In this document: piece by piece, positions 26,747 through 35,532 of the stretch
How positions within the stretch are numbered: position 1 is the stretch's first letter
Layout: the number at the start of each line of letters is the position of its first letter
Assembly (NCBI GenBank): GCA_025363475.1
Contig: JANYDS010000078.1
Location: forward strand, 22,667 to 86,666
Reading direction: 5' to 3'
From: Terriglobia bacterium
GTDB lineage: Bacteria; Acidobacteriota; Terriglobia; Bryobacterales; Bryobacteraceae
DNA length: 64,000 nt
The notes under the pieces: generated by a model
The model's input: the letters and a program-made list of their open reading frames with translations, nothing else
Told to the model about the DNA's origin: nothing
The model's database searches: none
Program-made: the position numbers and the translations under genes

Positions 26747-28039
26747 ATGCGATTTCACGCCATCGGCATCGCCGTTTCACTCACCACGTCCTTCTGCGCC
26801 GCAGCAGCTCCCGCGCCCACCTTTAACAAAGAAGTTCTGCCCATCCTGCAGCAGCGCTGTCAGGAATGCCACCGGACCGGGGAAGCCGTTCCGTTCACAA
26901 TGATGAGCTGGCAGGAAGCGCGCCCCTGGGCAAAATCAATAAAACAGGCCGTCATCACGAAAAAGATGCCACCGTGGTTCGCCGATCCGCATTTCGGCAA
27001 GTTCTCGAACGATCGCACCCTGAGCCAGCGCGAAATCGACACCTTAGTCGCCTGGGTGGATGCCGGCGCGCCCGAAGGCAATCCGAAAGACGCGCCCGCG
27101 CCCCGCAAGTTTGTCGAAGGCTGGACCATGGGCCAGCCGGATCTGGTGGTCGAAATGCCCAACGCCTTTCCCGTCCCGGCAACCGGCGTTGTGGACTACC
27201 AGTACGTGATCCTGCCCACCAATCTCAAGGAAGACCGCTGGGTAGTTGCCGCCGAAGTTCGCCCGGGCGATAAATCCGTGATGCACCATGTCATCACTTC
27301 CATCCGCGAGCCGGGTTCACCGTGGATGCCTGAGATGGAACTCGGTAAAGTATTTGTCCCGGTCAGAGGTTCCAGAGCAGGGCAGTTATCCACAGGCCTG
27401 TCCGGCTACGTTCCGGGTCAGGCGCTGCCATCCGCCGATACACCCCAGCGCGCAACGCTGCTGAAAGCCGGTTCCGATATTGTTTTGCAGCTTCACTACA
27501 CGCCCAACGGGAAAGAGACTACCGACAAAACAAAGATCGGTCTGATTTTCGCGAAAGAACCTCCAAAGTATCAGGTGCTGGGTGGTAATTCAGCCTCTCT
27601 CCGGTTCTCAATACCGCCGGGCGACCCTGATTTTCATGTTGTCGGCGTATCCACCCTGCAGTACGATGCGGACCTGATCAGCATGATGCCTCATGCGCAT
27701 CTGCGCGGCAAGGCATTTGAGTACCGTATCACTCACCCCAGCGGTGAAATTGAGACGGTCTTGAAAGTTCCCGCCTATGATTTCAACTGGCAGCTGACTT
27801 ACTACCTTGCCAAGCCCATGCACCTGCTCAAAGGCACAAAAATTGAAGTGATCGCGGAGTTTGATAACTCGGCGAATAACAAGTTCAATCCCGACCCCAC
27901 GAAGGAAGTTCACTGGGGCGAGCAGACATTTGAAGAGATGATGATGGGCTATTTCAGCGTTGTGGTTGATGCTGATAAAGTGCCCGCGGGTCCGCGCCGT
28001 CGCGGCGTAGCTTTAACAACAGGCACCGGCACCGAGTAG
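26747..28039 (+). CDS. cytochrome c domain fused to copper-monooxygenase-like (DBM/PHM-type) domain protein
   Basis: Signal peptide; CQECHR heme motif with FTMMSWQEARPWAKSIKQAVITKKMPPW; MHHVITSI and MMPHAHLRGK histidine motifs. Confidence 0.75.
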   Translation: MRFHAIGIAVSLTTSFCAAAAPAPTFNKEVLPILQQRCQECHRTGEAVPFTMMSWQEARPWAKSIKQAVITKKMPPWFADPHFGKFSNDRTLSQREIDTLVAWVDAGAPEGNPKDAPAPRKFVEGWTMGQPDLVVEMPNAFPVPATGVVDYQYVILPTNLKEDRWVVAAEVRPGDKSVMHHVITSIREPGSPWMPEMELGKVFVPVRGSRAGQLSTGLSGYVPGQALPSADTPQRATLLKAGSDIVLQLHYTPNGKETTDKTKIGLIFAKEPPKYQVLGGNSASLRFSIPPGDPDFHVVGVSTLQYDADLISMMPHAHLRGKAFEYRITHPSGEIETVLKVPAYDFNWQLTYYLAKPMHLLKGTKIEVIAEFDNSANNKFNPDPTKEVHWGEQTFEEMMMGYFSVVVDADKVPAGPRRRGVALTTGTGTE

Positions 28040-28068
28040 TTCGGCACCTGATTTTTTCGCAGTATTTG

Positions 28069-28104
28069 ACCGGGCCGGAGCTTTTGCTTCGGCCCGGTTT
28101 TTTA
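28069..28104 (+). terminator. rho-independent terminator
   Basis: accgggccg ... cggcccggt followed by T-run. Confidence 0.85.
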
Positions 28105-28241
28105 TGTATGCGCGCAAAGACGCACAACTTCGAAGAAGGTAACTGCGGAACACAAATATATTTTCGGGCGTTACTTGACTCTGTCATTAAGACTACATAA
28201 ACTTGTCCCCGAAGTAAGACTTTCAGGGGGAGTTGTCTCTT

Positions 28242-31200
28242 ATGGGCAAATTAGGTCAGGCAGCGATGATCTGCGCTCTGTTCGGTGCCTCAATGGCATT
28301 CGGCCAGAACGCGAGTGTTTCCGGAACTATCACCGATCCGAGCGGTGCCCAGATATCCGGCGCGAAAGTTTCGGCTTTAAACACCGATACGGGTGCCACC
28401 GCACCAGGCAAGAGTAACGATTCCGGCGTCTATGTGTTTCCGGGCCTTCAGCCCGGTAAATACACATTCACCGCAGAGCATCCCGGCTTCCGCAAGGCAG
28501 TCATCTCCGACGTAGTTCTCGACATTGGCTCGCAGTTAACAGTAAACATGGGACTGCAACTCGGCCAGGCCAGCGAAACCGTGGAAGTATCTGCCACCAC
28601 TACCCCGCTCAATGCCAGCAGCGCAACCGTGGGCGATGTCGTTACCGGCAAACAGCTGCAAGATCTGCCGTTGACCGGACGGAGCGCGTACAACCTGATT
28701 AACACCCAGCCCGGTGTCGTGTTTAACTCCGGCGCACCCAATTTCTACCTCAATGGAAATCAGGGCAACTCCATCAACTACACGATGGATGGTATTGGTG
28801 CCCAGAACAACCTGCTGACTGGCTCTTTTTACAATTACAGCAACGTCGCCAGCGTTGACCGCGTGGAAGAAGTCCGCGTAGTCACTTCACCGGCCGATGC
28901 CGAGTATGGCCGCGGTGCCGGGCAGATTCAAATGGTGACACGCGGCGGCGGTAATACGTTCCGCGGCTCTATCTATGAGGAACACCGCAACACGGCGTTG
29001 AACGCCAATGATTTTTTCAACAACAGCAGGGGTGTTAGCCGCGCTGTTCTGATCCTGAACACCTACGGCATTCGCTTCGGCGGACCGCTCAAGAAAAACA
29101 AAACGTTTTTCAATGGCATCTACGAACCTTCCAAGAGCCGGGCCAAAAACACCTTCACGGCTACGTCTTACACCGCCCTTGCGCGCCAGGGCATTTTCCG
29201 TTTCCAGCCCGGTATCCAGAATGGCAATGCGGGTGCCGCGAACCCGAGCGTGGACTTCAACGGTAACCCGCTGAATCCATCCACCCTGCAAAGTGTCAAC
29301 GTGTTCGGCCTTGATCCCAACCGCCTGGTTGCAGATCCGACTGGCGCGGTCACCAAAAATCTGGGACTGACTGCGTTACCGAACGACTTCCGCACTGTAG
29401 GCGACGGTCTGAACACTGCAGGGTACACCTGGAACCGGCCCGTGCCCATCGATTTCGGACTTTACGAAGGCCGCATCGACCATATCATCAACGACAAACA
29501 CCGGCTCGCTCTCACGCTCAATCATCAGGCCTACGCGAGCATCAACGTCGCCGCACCTCCACCTTTCCCCAACGCGCCCTGGCAGATCAATCCGACCGAG
29601 ACCACGCAGTACAGCGTGACGCTGAACAGCGTGTTGCGCCCGAACCTGATCAACGAATTCAAATTCGGCGTGTATCGTCCCCGAACCACAGTGCTGACGC
29701 CCTTCAATGAAGGCGAGGTTGGGCCAGTCAGCCACGTGGGTATTCTGAACGTAAAAAATGCCGTGCCCTACGTGTTGAATTTCGCGGGCGGTGTAACCAG
29801 CCCCATCAGCGGCAACCAGAGCGACTACATTAACCCCAACTATCAGTTTGGCGACAATACCACCTACATCCGAGGCAAGCATACTTTCAAGGGCGGCTTC
29901 GAAGTTCGTATGATTTCCGACTCCGGCTATGATGCCAATAACGTGGTTCCCATCGTGACTCTGGGTGCCAACGGTGCGTTGCCGGTTTCCGGTTTCTCTG
30001 CTGCTACCTTCGGGCCGAATCTTGCTAGTGCGCAGAACCTGTTGCTGGATTTAAGCGGCTCTGTCGCCACCGCCGTTCAAACGAACTATTCGCCTGGAGG
30101 ACCCAATCCGCGTTTTTTGCCTGGAGAGACCCGTTTCCGCGAATGGCACCAGAATGAAGTAAGTTTCTTTGTCAAAGACGATTTCAAACTGCGTCCCAAC
30201 ATCACCCTGAACCTGGGAATGCGCTATGAGTTGTACCTGGTTCCCTATGAAGGCCAGGGCAAAATGATCACTCCGGTCGGGGGAGCGGGAGCAGCATTTG
30301 GAGTTTCCGGCACAGATTCGAGCGCGCTGTTCCGCCCCGGTGTATTCACCGGCAGCACCACCATCATCGAAAACATTGGACCAGGCACTGCGCACCCAGA
30401 CAGGTCTATCTACAACCTCGATAAGAACAACATCGGTCCGGCTGTCGGCTTTGCCTGGTCCCTGCAGGGTAGTGATCGCTTCAAATGGCTGACCGGAAGC
30501 AAAGACCAGATGGCGATCCGCGCCGGTTACGGTATCGGTTACCAGCGGCTTCCGATTTACCTGATCCACAACGATTCGGGTTTCCTGCCCGGGTTCGCGG
30601 AACAGGTTACCTCCACGGTGGCAACCAATCTCAGCAACCTGTCTTTGCCTGTACCTCCCACTGGCCTACCATTGAGCACTGTTCCGACGGTTGGTCCGGG
30701 CTCACATACACAGTCTCTGTATACTTTCGATCCAAACATCAGAACACCATACATCCAGAACTTCAGCTTTTCCATCTCGCGTCAGATTGCAGGCAACACC
30801 TCGCTGAATATCAGTTACGTGGGCAGTAAGGGCAGCAAGCTTCCGCGCTCCATGGATCAGAACGAAGTCAACGTTTTCAACAACGGCCTGCTGGATGCGT
30901 TCAAAGTGATTCAGGCTGGTGGTAGTTCGGCCCTCGTTGATCAGCTTTTTGCCGGCTTCACCGGAGCAGGCGCGCCGAGCGGATCAAACTATGTCCGCAG
31001 CACAGCATCTGCCGCCCGTACGTTCTTCATCAACAACAACCCGGGCGGTTTCGCGAACTATATCAACACAACCAACTTCGGCACTGGCCTGGTCGGCGGT
31101 TTACTGGCTAACGCGAAACTGCCCTCCAATCTGGTGGTGGTCAACCCACAGTTCTCCCAGAGCTATCTCACGGGTAACTGGGGTAACTCCACTTATCACT

Positions 31201-32015
31201 CGCTGCAGGTCTCTGCGACGCGGCGCTTCGGCAAAGGCTTTTCGCTGCAGGGAAGCTATGTTTGGAGCAAGGCACTCGGGGAAGACGACGGCCAGAGCAG
31301 TACCTACGTTGGTACTTACCGTTCGCTGCGTAATCCCAGCCTCGATAAGACTCTGCTGAGTTTCGACCGGCGTCATGTGATCAAGATCAACAGCATCTAC
31401 GAACTTCCGTTCGGCAAGGGCAAGATGATCGGCAGAAATTCCAACGGTTTCATAGACCGTATCATTGGTGGCTGGCAGTTGGGAGTAATTTACAACAGGG
31501 CGACCGGTGCGCCATTTACTGTTGTAGGTCAGAATACCTTCAACAATACGACCATCTCAGCTGGTTTTACTCCCAACCTCGTGGGCGAACTGCCCACAGC
31601 TGAGCTTACGAAACTTCCCGGCTATGTCACGTTGTTCCCGACGCTCACACAGGTAGCCGATCCTAATCGCCCCTCGCTGACAGCCCTCGCCGGTTCTCCC
31701 TTGCTTTCGCTTGCAAATTCCAAGGGCGACCTGGTGTTCGTCAACGCAACACCCGGTAACATTGGCACTCTGCCGCTGGGGGCCTTCACTGCGCCCGGCG
31801 TTCATCAGGTCGATCTCAACATCAAGAAACGCATCAGATTTTCAGAGCGCTTTAACTTCGAACTCGGTGCCACTGCAACCAACGCGACGAACCACCCGGT
31901 TTTCGACGCACCCAATGCAGCCAACCGCAACATCAACAGCACAAGTTTTGGCCGCTCTACTACTACGTCCAACAGCCCCCGCATCCTTGTGCTGCAGGGT
32001 CGGTTGAACTTCTAA
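28242..32015 (+). CDS. TonB-dependent receptor with N-terminal carboxypeptidase-regulatory-like domain (Oar-like)
   Basis: ASVSGTITDPSGAQISGAKVSALNTDTG; plug region QLQDLPLTGRSAYNLINTQPGV; long beta-barrel; C-terminal RILVLQGRLNF. Alternative start TTG 28233. Confidence 0.9.
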   Translation: MGKLGQAAMICALFGASMAFGQNASVSGTITDPSGAQISGAKVSALNTDTGATAPGKSNDSGVYVFPGLQPGKYTFTAEHPGFRKAVISDVVLDIGSQLTVNMGLQLGQASETVEVSATTTPLNASSATVGDVVTGKQLQDLPLTGRSAYNLINTQPGVVFNSGAPNFYLNGNQGNSINYTMDGIGAQNNLLTGSFYNYSNVASVDRVEEVRVVTSPADAEYGRGAGQIQMVTRGGGNTFRGSIYEEHRNTALNANDFFNNSRGVSRAVLILNTYGIRFGGPLKKNKTFFNGIYEPSKSRAKNTFTATSYTALARQGIFRFQPGIQNGNAGAANPSVDFNGNPLNPSTLQSVNVFGLDPNRLVADPTGAVTKNLGLTALPNDFRTVGDGLNTAGYTWNRPVPIDFGLYEGRIDHIINDKHRLALTLNHQAYASINVAAPPPFPNAPWQINPTETTQYSVTLNSVLRPNLINEFKFGVYRPRTTVLTPFNEGEVGPVSHVGILNVKNAVPYVLNFAGGVTSPISGNQSDYINPNYQFGDNTTYIRGKHTFKGGFEVRMISDSGYDANNVVPIVTLGANGALPVSGFSAATFGPNLASAQNLLLDLSGSVATAVQTNYSPGGPNPRFLPGETRFREWHQNEVSFFVKDDFKLRPNITLNLGMRYELYLVPYEGQGKMITPVGGAGAAFGVSGTDSSALFRPGVFTGSTTIIENIGPGTAHPDRSIYNLDKNNIGPAVGFAWSLQGSDRFKWLTGSKDQMAIRAGYGIGYQRLPIYLIHNDSGFLPGFAEQVTSTVATNLSNLSLPVPPTGLPLSTVPTVGPGSHTQSLYTFDPNIRTPYIQNFSFSISRQIAGNTSLNISYVGSKGSKLPRSMDQNEVNVFNNGLLDAFKVIQAGGSSALVDQLFAGFTGAGAPSGSNYVRSTASAARTFFINNNPGGFANYINTTNFGTGLVGGLLANAKLPSNLVVVNPQFSQSYLTGNWGNSTYHSLQVSATRRFGKGFSLQGSYVWSKALGEDDGQSSTYVGTYRSLRNPSLDKTLLSFDRRHVIKINSIYELPFGKGKMIGRNSNGFIDRIIGGWQLGVIYNRATGAPFTVVGQNTFNNTTISAGFTPNLVGELPTAELTKLPGYVTLFPTLTQVADPNRPSLTALAGSPLLSLANSKGDLVFVNATPGNIGTLPLGAFTAPGVHQVDLNIKKRIRFSERFNFELGATATNATNHPVFDAPNAANRNINSTSFGRSTTTSNSPRILVLQGRLNF

Positions 32016-32037
32016 CGAGCAACTTTCAGCAATTCAC

Positions 32038-32076
32038 AACGGCGGGCGAAGATCACTCTTCGCCCGCCGTTTTTTA
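32038..32076 (+). terminator. rho-independent terminator
   Basis: aacggcgggcgaaga-tcac-tcttcgcccgccgtt followed by tttt. Confidence 0.9.
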
Positions 32077-32169
32077 TGAATTCAAGTGGATGAACCCTCC
32101 GGCCATGTGCGTTCTCACAGCTGTGCGGAATTTCGCGGACGTCAACTGTGATAACTTCACTTACTGACG

Positions 32170-34203
32170 ATGCGAACCCTCCTCTTTCTCCTCACCCTTC
32201 TCGTTATCGGGGCCGCAACACCCCTCCTCGCCCAAACCGGAGCCAAAAACGGCGAATGGCCCACCTATGGCGGAGACCTCGGCAGCACACGCTATTCCGC
32301 GCTCGACCAGATCAACTCCACCAACTTCAACAAGCTCGAAGTGGCCTGGCGTTTCAAGACCGATTTCCTCGGCCCGCGCAAGGAATACCAGCTCGAAGCC
32401 ACACCGCTCATGGTGAAGGGCGTCCTCTACACAACAGCAGGCACGCGCCGCGACGTCATAGCCCTCGATGCCGCCACCGGTGAACTCATCTGGACCCACA
32501 GCGAACCCGAAGGCCCGCGCGGTGAAGCAGCCCCGCGCCAGCTCTCCGGCCACGGCGTCTCTTACTGGACCGACGGCCGTGAAGAGCGCATCCTCTACGT
32601 CACCCCCGGTTACCGACTCATCGCGCTCGACGCGAAAACCGGGCAGCTCGTCCCCGGCTTCGGCAAAAACGGCGCCGTGGATCTGAAGCAGGATGACGAC
32701 CAGCAGATTGACCTCATCACCGGCGAAGTCGGCCTCCACTCGACGCCCGTCGTTGCGAAGAACGTCGTCATCGTGGGCGCGGCGCACCGCTCCGGCGGCG
32801 TCCCCCGCAGCCGCAACAACGTCAAAGGTTTCATCCGCGGCTTCGATGTCAAAACCGGCAAACGCCTGTGGATTTTTCACACCATCCCGCAGTCCGGTGA
32901 GTTCGGTTATGACACCTGGGAGAAGGATTCCGCTTCCTACACCGGCAACGCCGGCGTATGGGGTCAGATTTCAGTGGATGAAGAACTCGGTACTGTCTAC
33001 CTGCCCGTTGAACTTCCCACCGGTGATTATTACGGTGGCCATCGCCCCGGCAACGGCCTGTTTGGCGAGAGCATTGTGGCGATAGACCTGGCCACAGGCA
33101 AACGCAAATGGCATTACCAGCTGGTACACCACGGCCTCTGGGATATGGACATTCCCTGCGCGCCGATTCTGGTCAATCTGGTAGTGAACGGCCGCGTAAT
33201 TAAAGCCGTTGCCCAGCCCACCAAACAGGCCTTCCTTTACGTGTTTGACCGGGTTACAGGCGAGCCGGTCTGGCCCATCAATGAACAGCCGGTGGCAAAG
33301 GGCGATGTCCCCGGCGAATGGTATTCCGCGACTCAGCCCGTAGTGACGAAACCGCCCGCCTATGACCGCCAGGGTGTGTCGGAGAAAGATCTGATCGATT
33401 TCACCCCCGCGCTCCACGAACAGGCGCTGAAGATCGCCGCCACCTATAAGCTCGGCCCCATGTTCACGCCGCCTACTGTCAGCAAACGCGAAGGACCGCT
33501 GGGAACTATGGTGCTGCCCTCCGCAACCGGCGGCTCCAACTGGCCCGGCGGATCTTACGACCCTGAGACGCACACCGTCTACGTTTTTTCCCAGACCAAT
33601 ATTTCGCCCCTCGGTCTGGTGCCGCCGCCGGACGGCATGTCTGACATGAATTACATTCAGGGCAACGCGCTTTCAGGTGCCCGGCGCACAGGCGGCTCGG
33701 GCGCGTCAGACCGCGTGGCGTCAGCTTCCTCACCTGCGGGTCCCGCACAAGCGGCCCAGGAAGGGGGAGGGGGGCTCACGGTTTCGGGTCTCCCCCTGGT
33801 GAAGCCGCCCTATGGGCGCATCAGCGCGATCAATCTCACCAGCGGCACCATCACCTGGCAGGTGGCACACGGCGATACGCCCGATAACATCCGCAATAGT
33901 CCGGCGCTCAAAGGCATCGACGTTCCGCGCACCGGCCGCGCAGGCGTCATCGGCGTGCTCACCACCAAATCGCTCGTCATCGCGGGTGAGGCTGGCTATG
34001 CGACGAATGAAAACGGCATTCGCGGGGCCAAGCTGCGGGCCTATGACAAAGCTTCCGGCCATGACGCCGGTGCGGTCTACCTGCCGGCACCGCAAAGCGG
34101 TTCGCCCATGACATACATGCTGAATGGCAAGCAATACATCGTGGTAGCCATCAGCGGCGGCAACTACTCCGGCGAGTTCGTTGCCTTCAAACTGCCGGAG
34201 TAG
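32170..34203 (+). CDS. PQQ-dependent (quinoprotein) dehydrogenase, glucose-dehydrogenase-like
   Basis: Signal peptide; EWPTYGGDLGSTRYSALDQIN; beta-propeller W motifs (LDAATGELIWTH, IDLATGKRKWHYQLVHHGLWDMD). Confidence 0.9.
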   Translation: MRTLLFLLTLLVIGAATPLLAQTGAKNGEWPTYGGDLGSTRYSALDQINSTNFNKLEVAWRFKTDFLGPRKEYQLEATPLMVKGVLYTTAGTRRDVIALDAATGELIWTHSEPEGPRGEAAPRQLSGHGVSYWTDGREERILYVTPGYRLIALDAKTGQLVPGFGKNGAVDLKQDDDQQIDLITGEVGLHSTPVVAKNVVIVGAAHRSGGVPRSRNNVKGFIRGFDVKTGKRLWIFHTIPQSGEFGYDTWEKDSASYTGNAGVWGQISVDEELGTVYLPVELPTGDYYGGHRPGNGLFGESIVAIDLATGKRKWHYQLVHHGLWDMDIPCAPILVNLVVNGRVIKAVAQPTKQAFLYVFDRVTGEPVWPINEQPVAKGDVPGEWYSATQPVVTKPPAYDRQGVSEKDLIDFTPALHEQALKIAATYKLGPMFTPPTVSKREGPLGTMVLPSATGGSNWPGGSYDPETHTVYVFSQTNISPLGLVPPPDGMSDMNYIQGNALSGARRTGGSGASDRVASASSPAGPAQAAQEGGGGLTVSGLPLVKPPYGRISAINLTSGTITWQVAHGDTPDNIRNSPALKGIDVPRTGRAGVIGVLTTKSLVIAGEAGYATNENGIRGAKLRAYDKASGHDAGAVYLPAPQSGSPMTYMLNGKQYIVVAISGGNYSGEFVAFKLPE

Positions 34204-34233
34204 ACGCAACCCTTCGCTATCCTCAAAGTATCG

Positions 34234-35448
34234 GTGTTGAAGAAAATACTACTGACCCTGGCGCTCGTCGCCGTCCTCGGTGCCGGTGCGTGGTTCTACG
34301 GTAAGGGGACCGACGCGCCAGCGGTCCCGTTTGCCAAAACCACGCGCCAAACCATCTCAAACGTCCTTTCGACGAATGGCAAGGTTGAGCCGGTGGAATT
34401 TATGGATGTCCGCGTGGAAGTGCGCGGACTGGTTTCGAGACTCCTCGTTCAGAGTGGCGACGCGGTGAAAGCGGGCCAGGGCCTGATCGAACTGAGCGAC
34501 CCGGGCCTGCAACAGGAAACTGAGGCCGCGAGTGCGCGTGAAGCGCAGACCCGCGCCGAGCTTTCTACCCTCGAAGCCGGTGGTCGCAGTGTCGATACGG
34601 CTGAAATAGAAGGCAGCGTCAGCCGTCTCAAACAAGATCGGGAAGTAGCACAGAGGAATCTGGAAACCCTGCAGCGGCTACAGCAGAAACAGGCCGCCAC
34701 AGCCTATGAGACAGAACAGGCGCGTCAGGCCGTTCAGAGTCTCGACGTCCAGCTTCAGGCGCTCGAACGCCGCCGGGCATCCCTGGTCAACCGGGGCGAT
34801 CTGGGGGCTGCGCAGGCGCGTGTCCGTGAGGCCCAGGCTAATCTCGAACTCTTGAAACAGCGCGCTGGTCACGGCGTCGTGAGGGCTCCCCGCGCTGGTT
34901 CCATTTATGATCTGCCCGCCCGCGCGGGTTCCTACCTCAACCCCGGCGATCTGGTCGCCAGCATCGGCAAACTCAATCCGGTTCGTGTCCGGGTCTATGT
35001 GGATGAGCCGGAACTGGGGCGTGTCACAGTTGGCGAAAACGTCCGCATTACCTGGGACGCTCTGCCCGCGCGCGAATGGACCGGCACCGTCGAAAAACGT
35101 CCCGTGGCAGTAACTGCACTGGGGTCACGTCAGGTAGGCGAAGTGCTCTGCACCATCGACAATCCGAATCGCGAACTTCTGCCGGGAACAAATGTGAATG
35201 CCTTCATCCTTACGCAGGTTGTGAAAGGTGCTCTGACCATACCAAAAGCAGCGGTGCGCCGCGACAATGGCATCGGTGTTTTCGCGCTGCAGAAAGACGG
35301 CACCGTCAAATGGCAAACCGTGACTACAGGTGCCTCAGATGTCCTCCGCGTGGAAATATTAACCGGCCTCAATGACGGCGATCAGGTGGCCGAGCGTTCA
35401 GAAATCACGCTCAAAAACGGCATGAAAGTTATGCCTGCGACAAACTGA
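34234..35448 (+). CDS. HlyD/RND-type efflux periplasmic adaptor subunit
   Basis: N-terminal TM; GKVEPVEFMDVRVEVRGLVSRLLVQSGDAVKAGQGLIEL lipoyl-like hairpin; long coiled coil; VRAPRAGSIYDLPARAGSYLNPGDLVASI. Confidence 0.88.
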   Translation: MLKKILLTLALVAVLGAGAWFYGKGTDAPAVPFAKTTRQTISNVLSTNGKVEPVEFMDVRVEVRGLVSRLLVQSGDAVKAGQGLIELSDPGLQQETEAASAREAQTRAELSTLEAGGRSVDTAEIEGSVSRLKQDREVAQRNLETLQRLQQKQAATAYETEQARQAVQSLDVQLQALERRRASLVNRGDLGAAQARVREAQANLELLKQRAGHGVVRAPRAGSIYDLPARAGSYLNPGDLVASIGKLNPVRVRVYVDEPELGRVTVGENVRITWDALPAREWTGTVEKRPVAVTALGSRQVGEVLCTIDNPNRELLPGTNVNAFILTQVVKGALTIPKAAVRRDNGIGVFALQKDGTVKWQTVTTGASDVLRVEILTGLNDGDQVAERSEITLKNGMKVMPATN

Positions 35449-35532
35449 GCCGCGGGTGACGCAGCAGGCAGGCCAAGCCTTTTTTTACCAGCCTGCTAAA
35501 GTTTCGCGCTTCGACGGCCGATATGTCAGACA

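Noticed and set aside
28175-28203. Promoter TTGACT...TAAACT upstream of the TonB receptor
   Set aside because: Spacing is plausible only for one choice of -10; not specific enough without a mapped start site.
32161-32880. 239-aa minus-strand ORF
   Set aside because: Antisense to the PQQ dehydrogenase, which has clear family motifs; no motif in the antisense product.
33660-33800. Inserted element in the PQQ dehydrogenase (Gly/Ser/Ala-rich segment)
   Set aside because: Frame is preserved and it joins conserved propeller motifs; looks like a normal variable linker.
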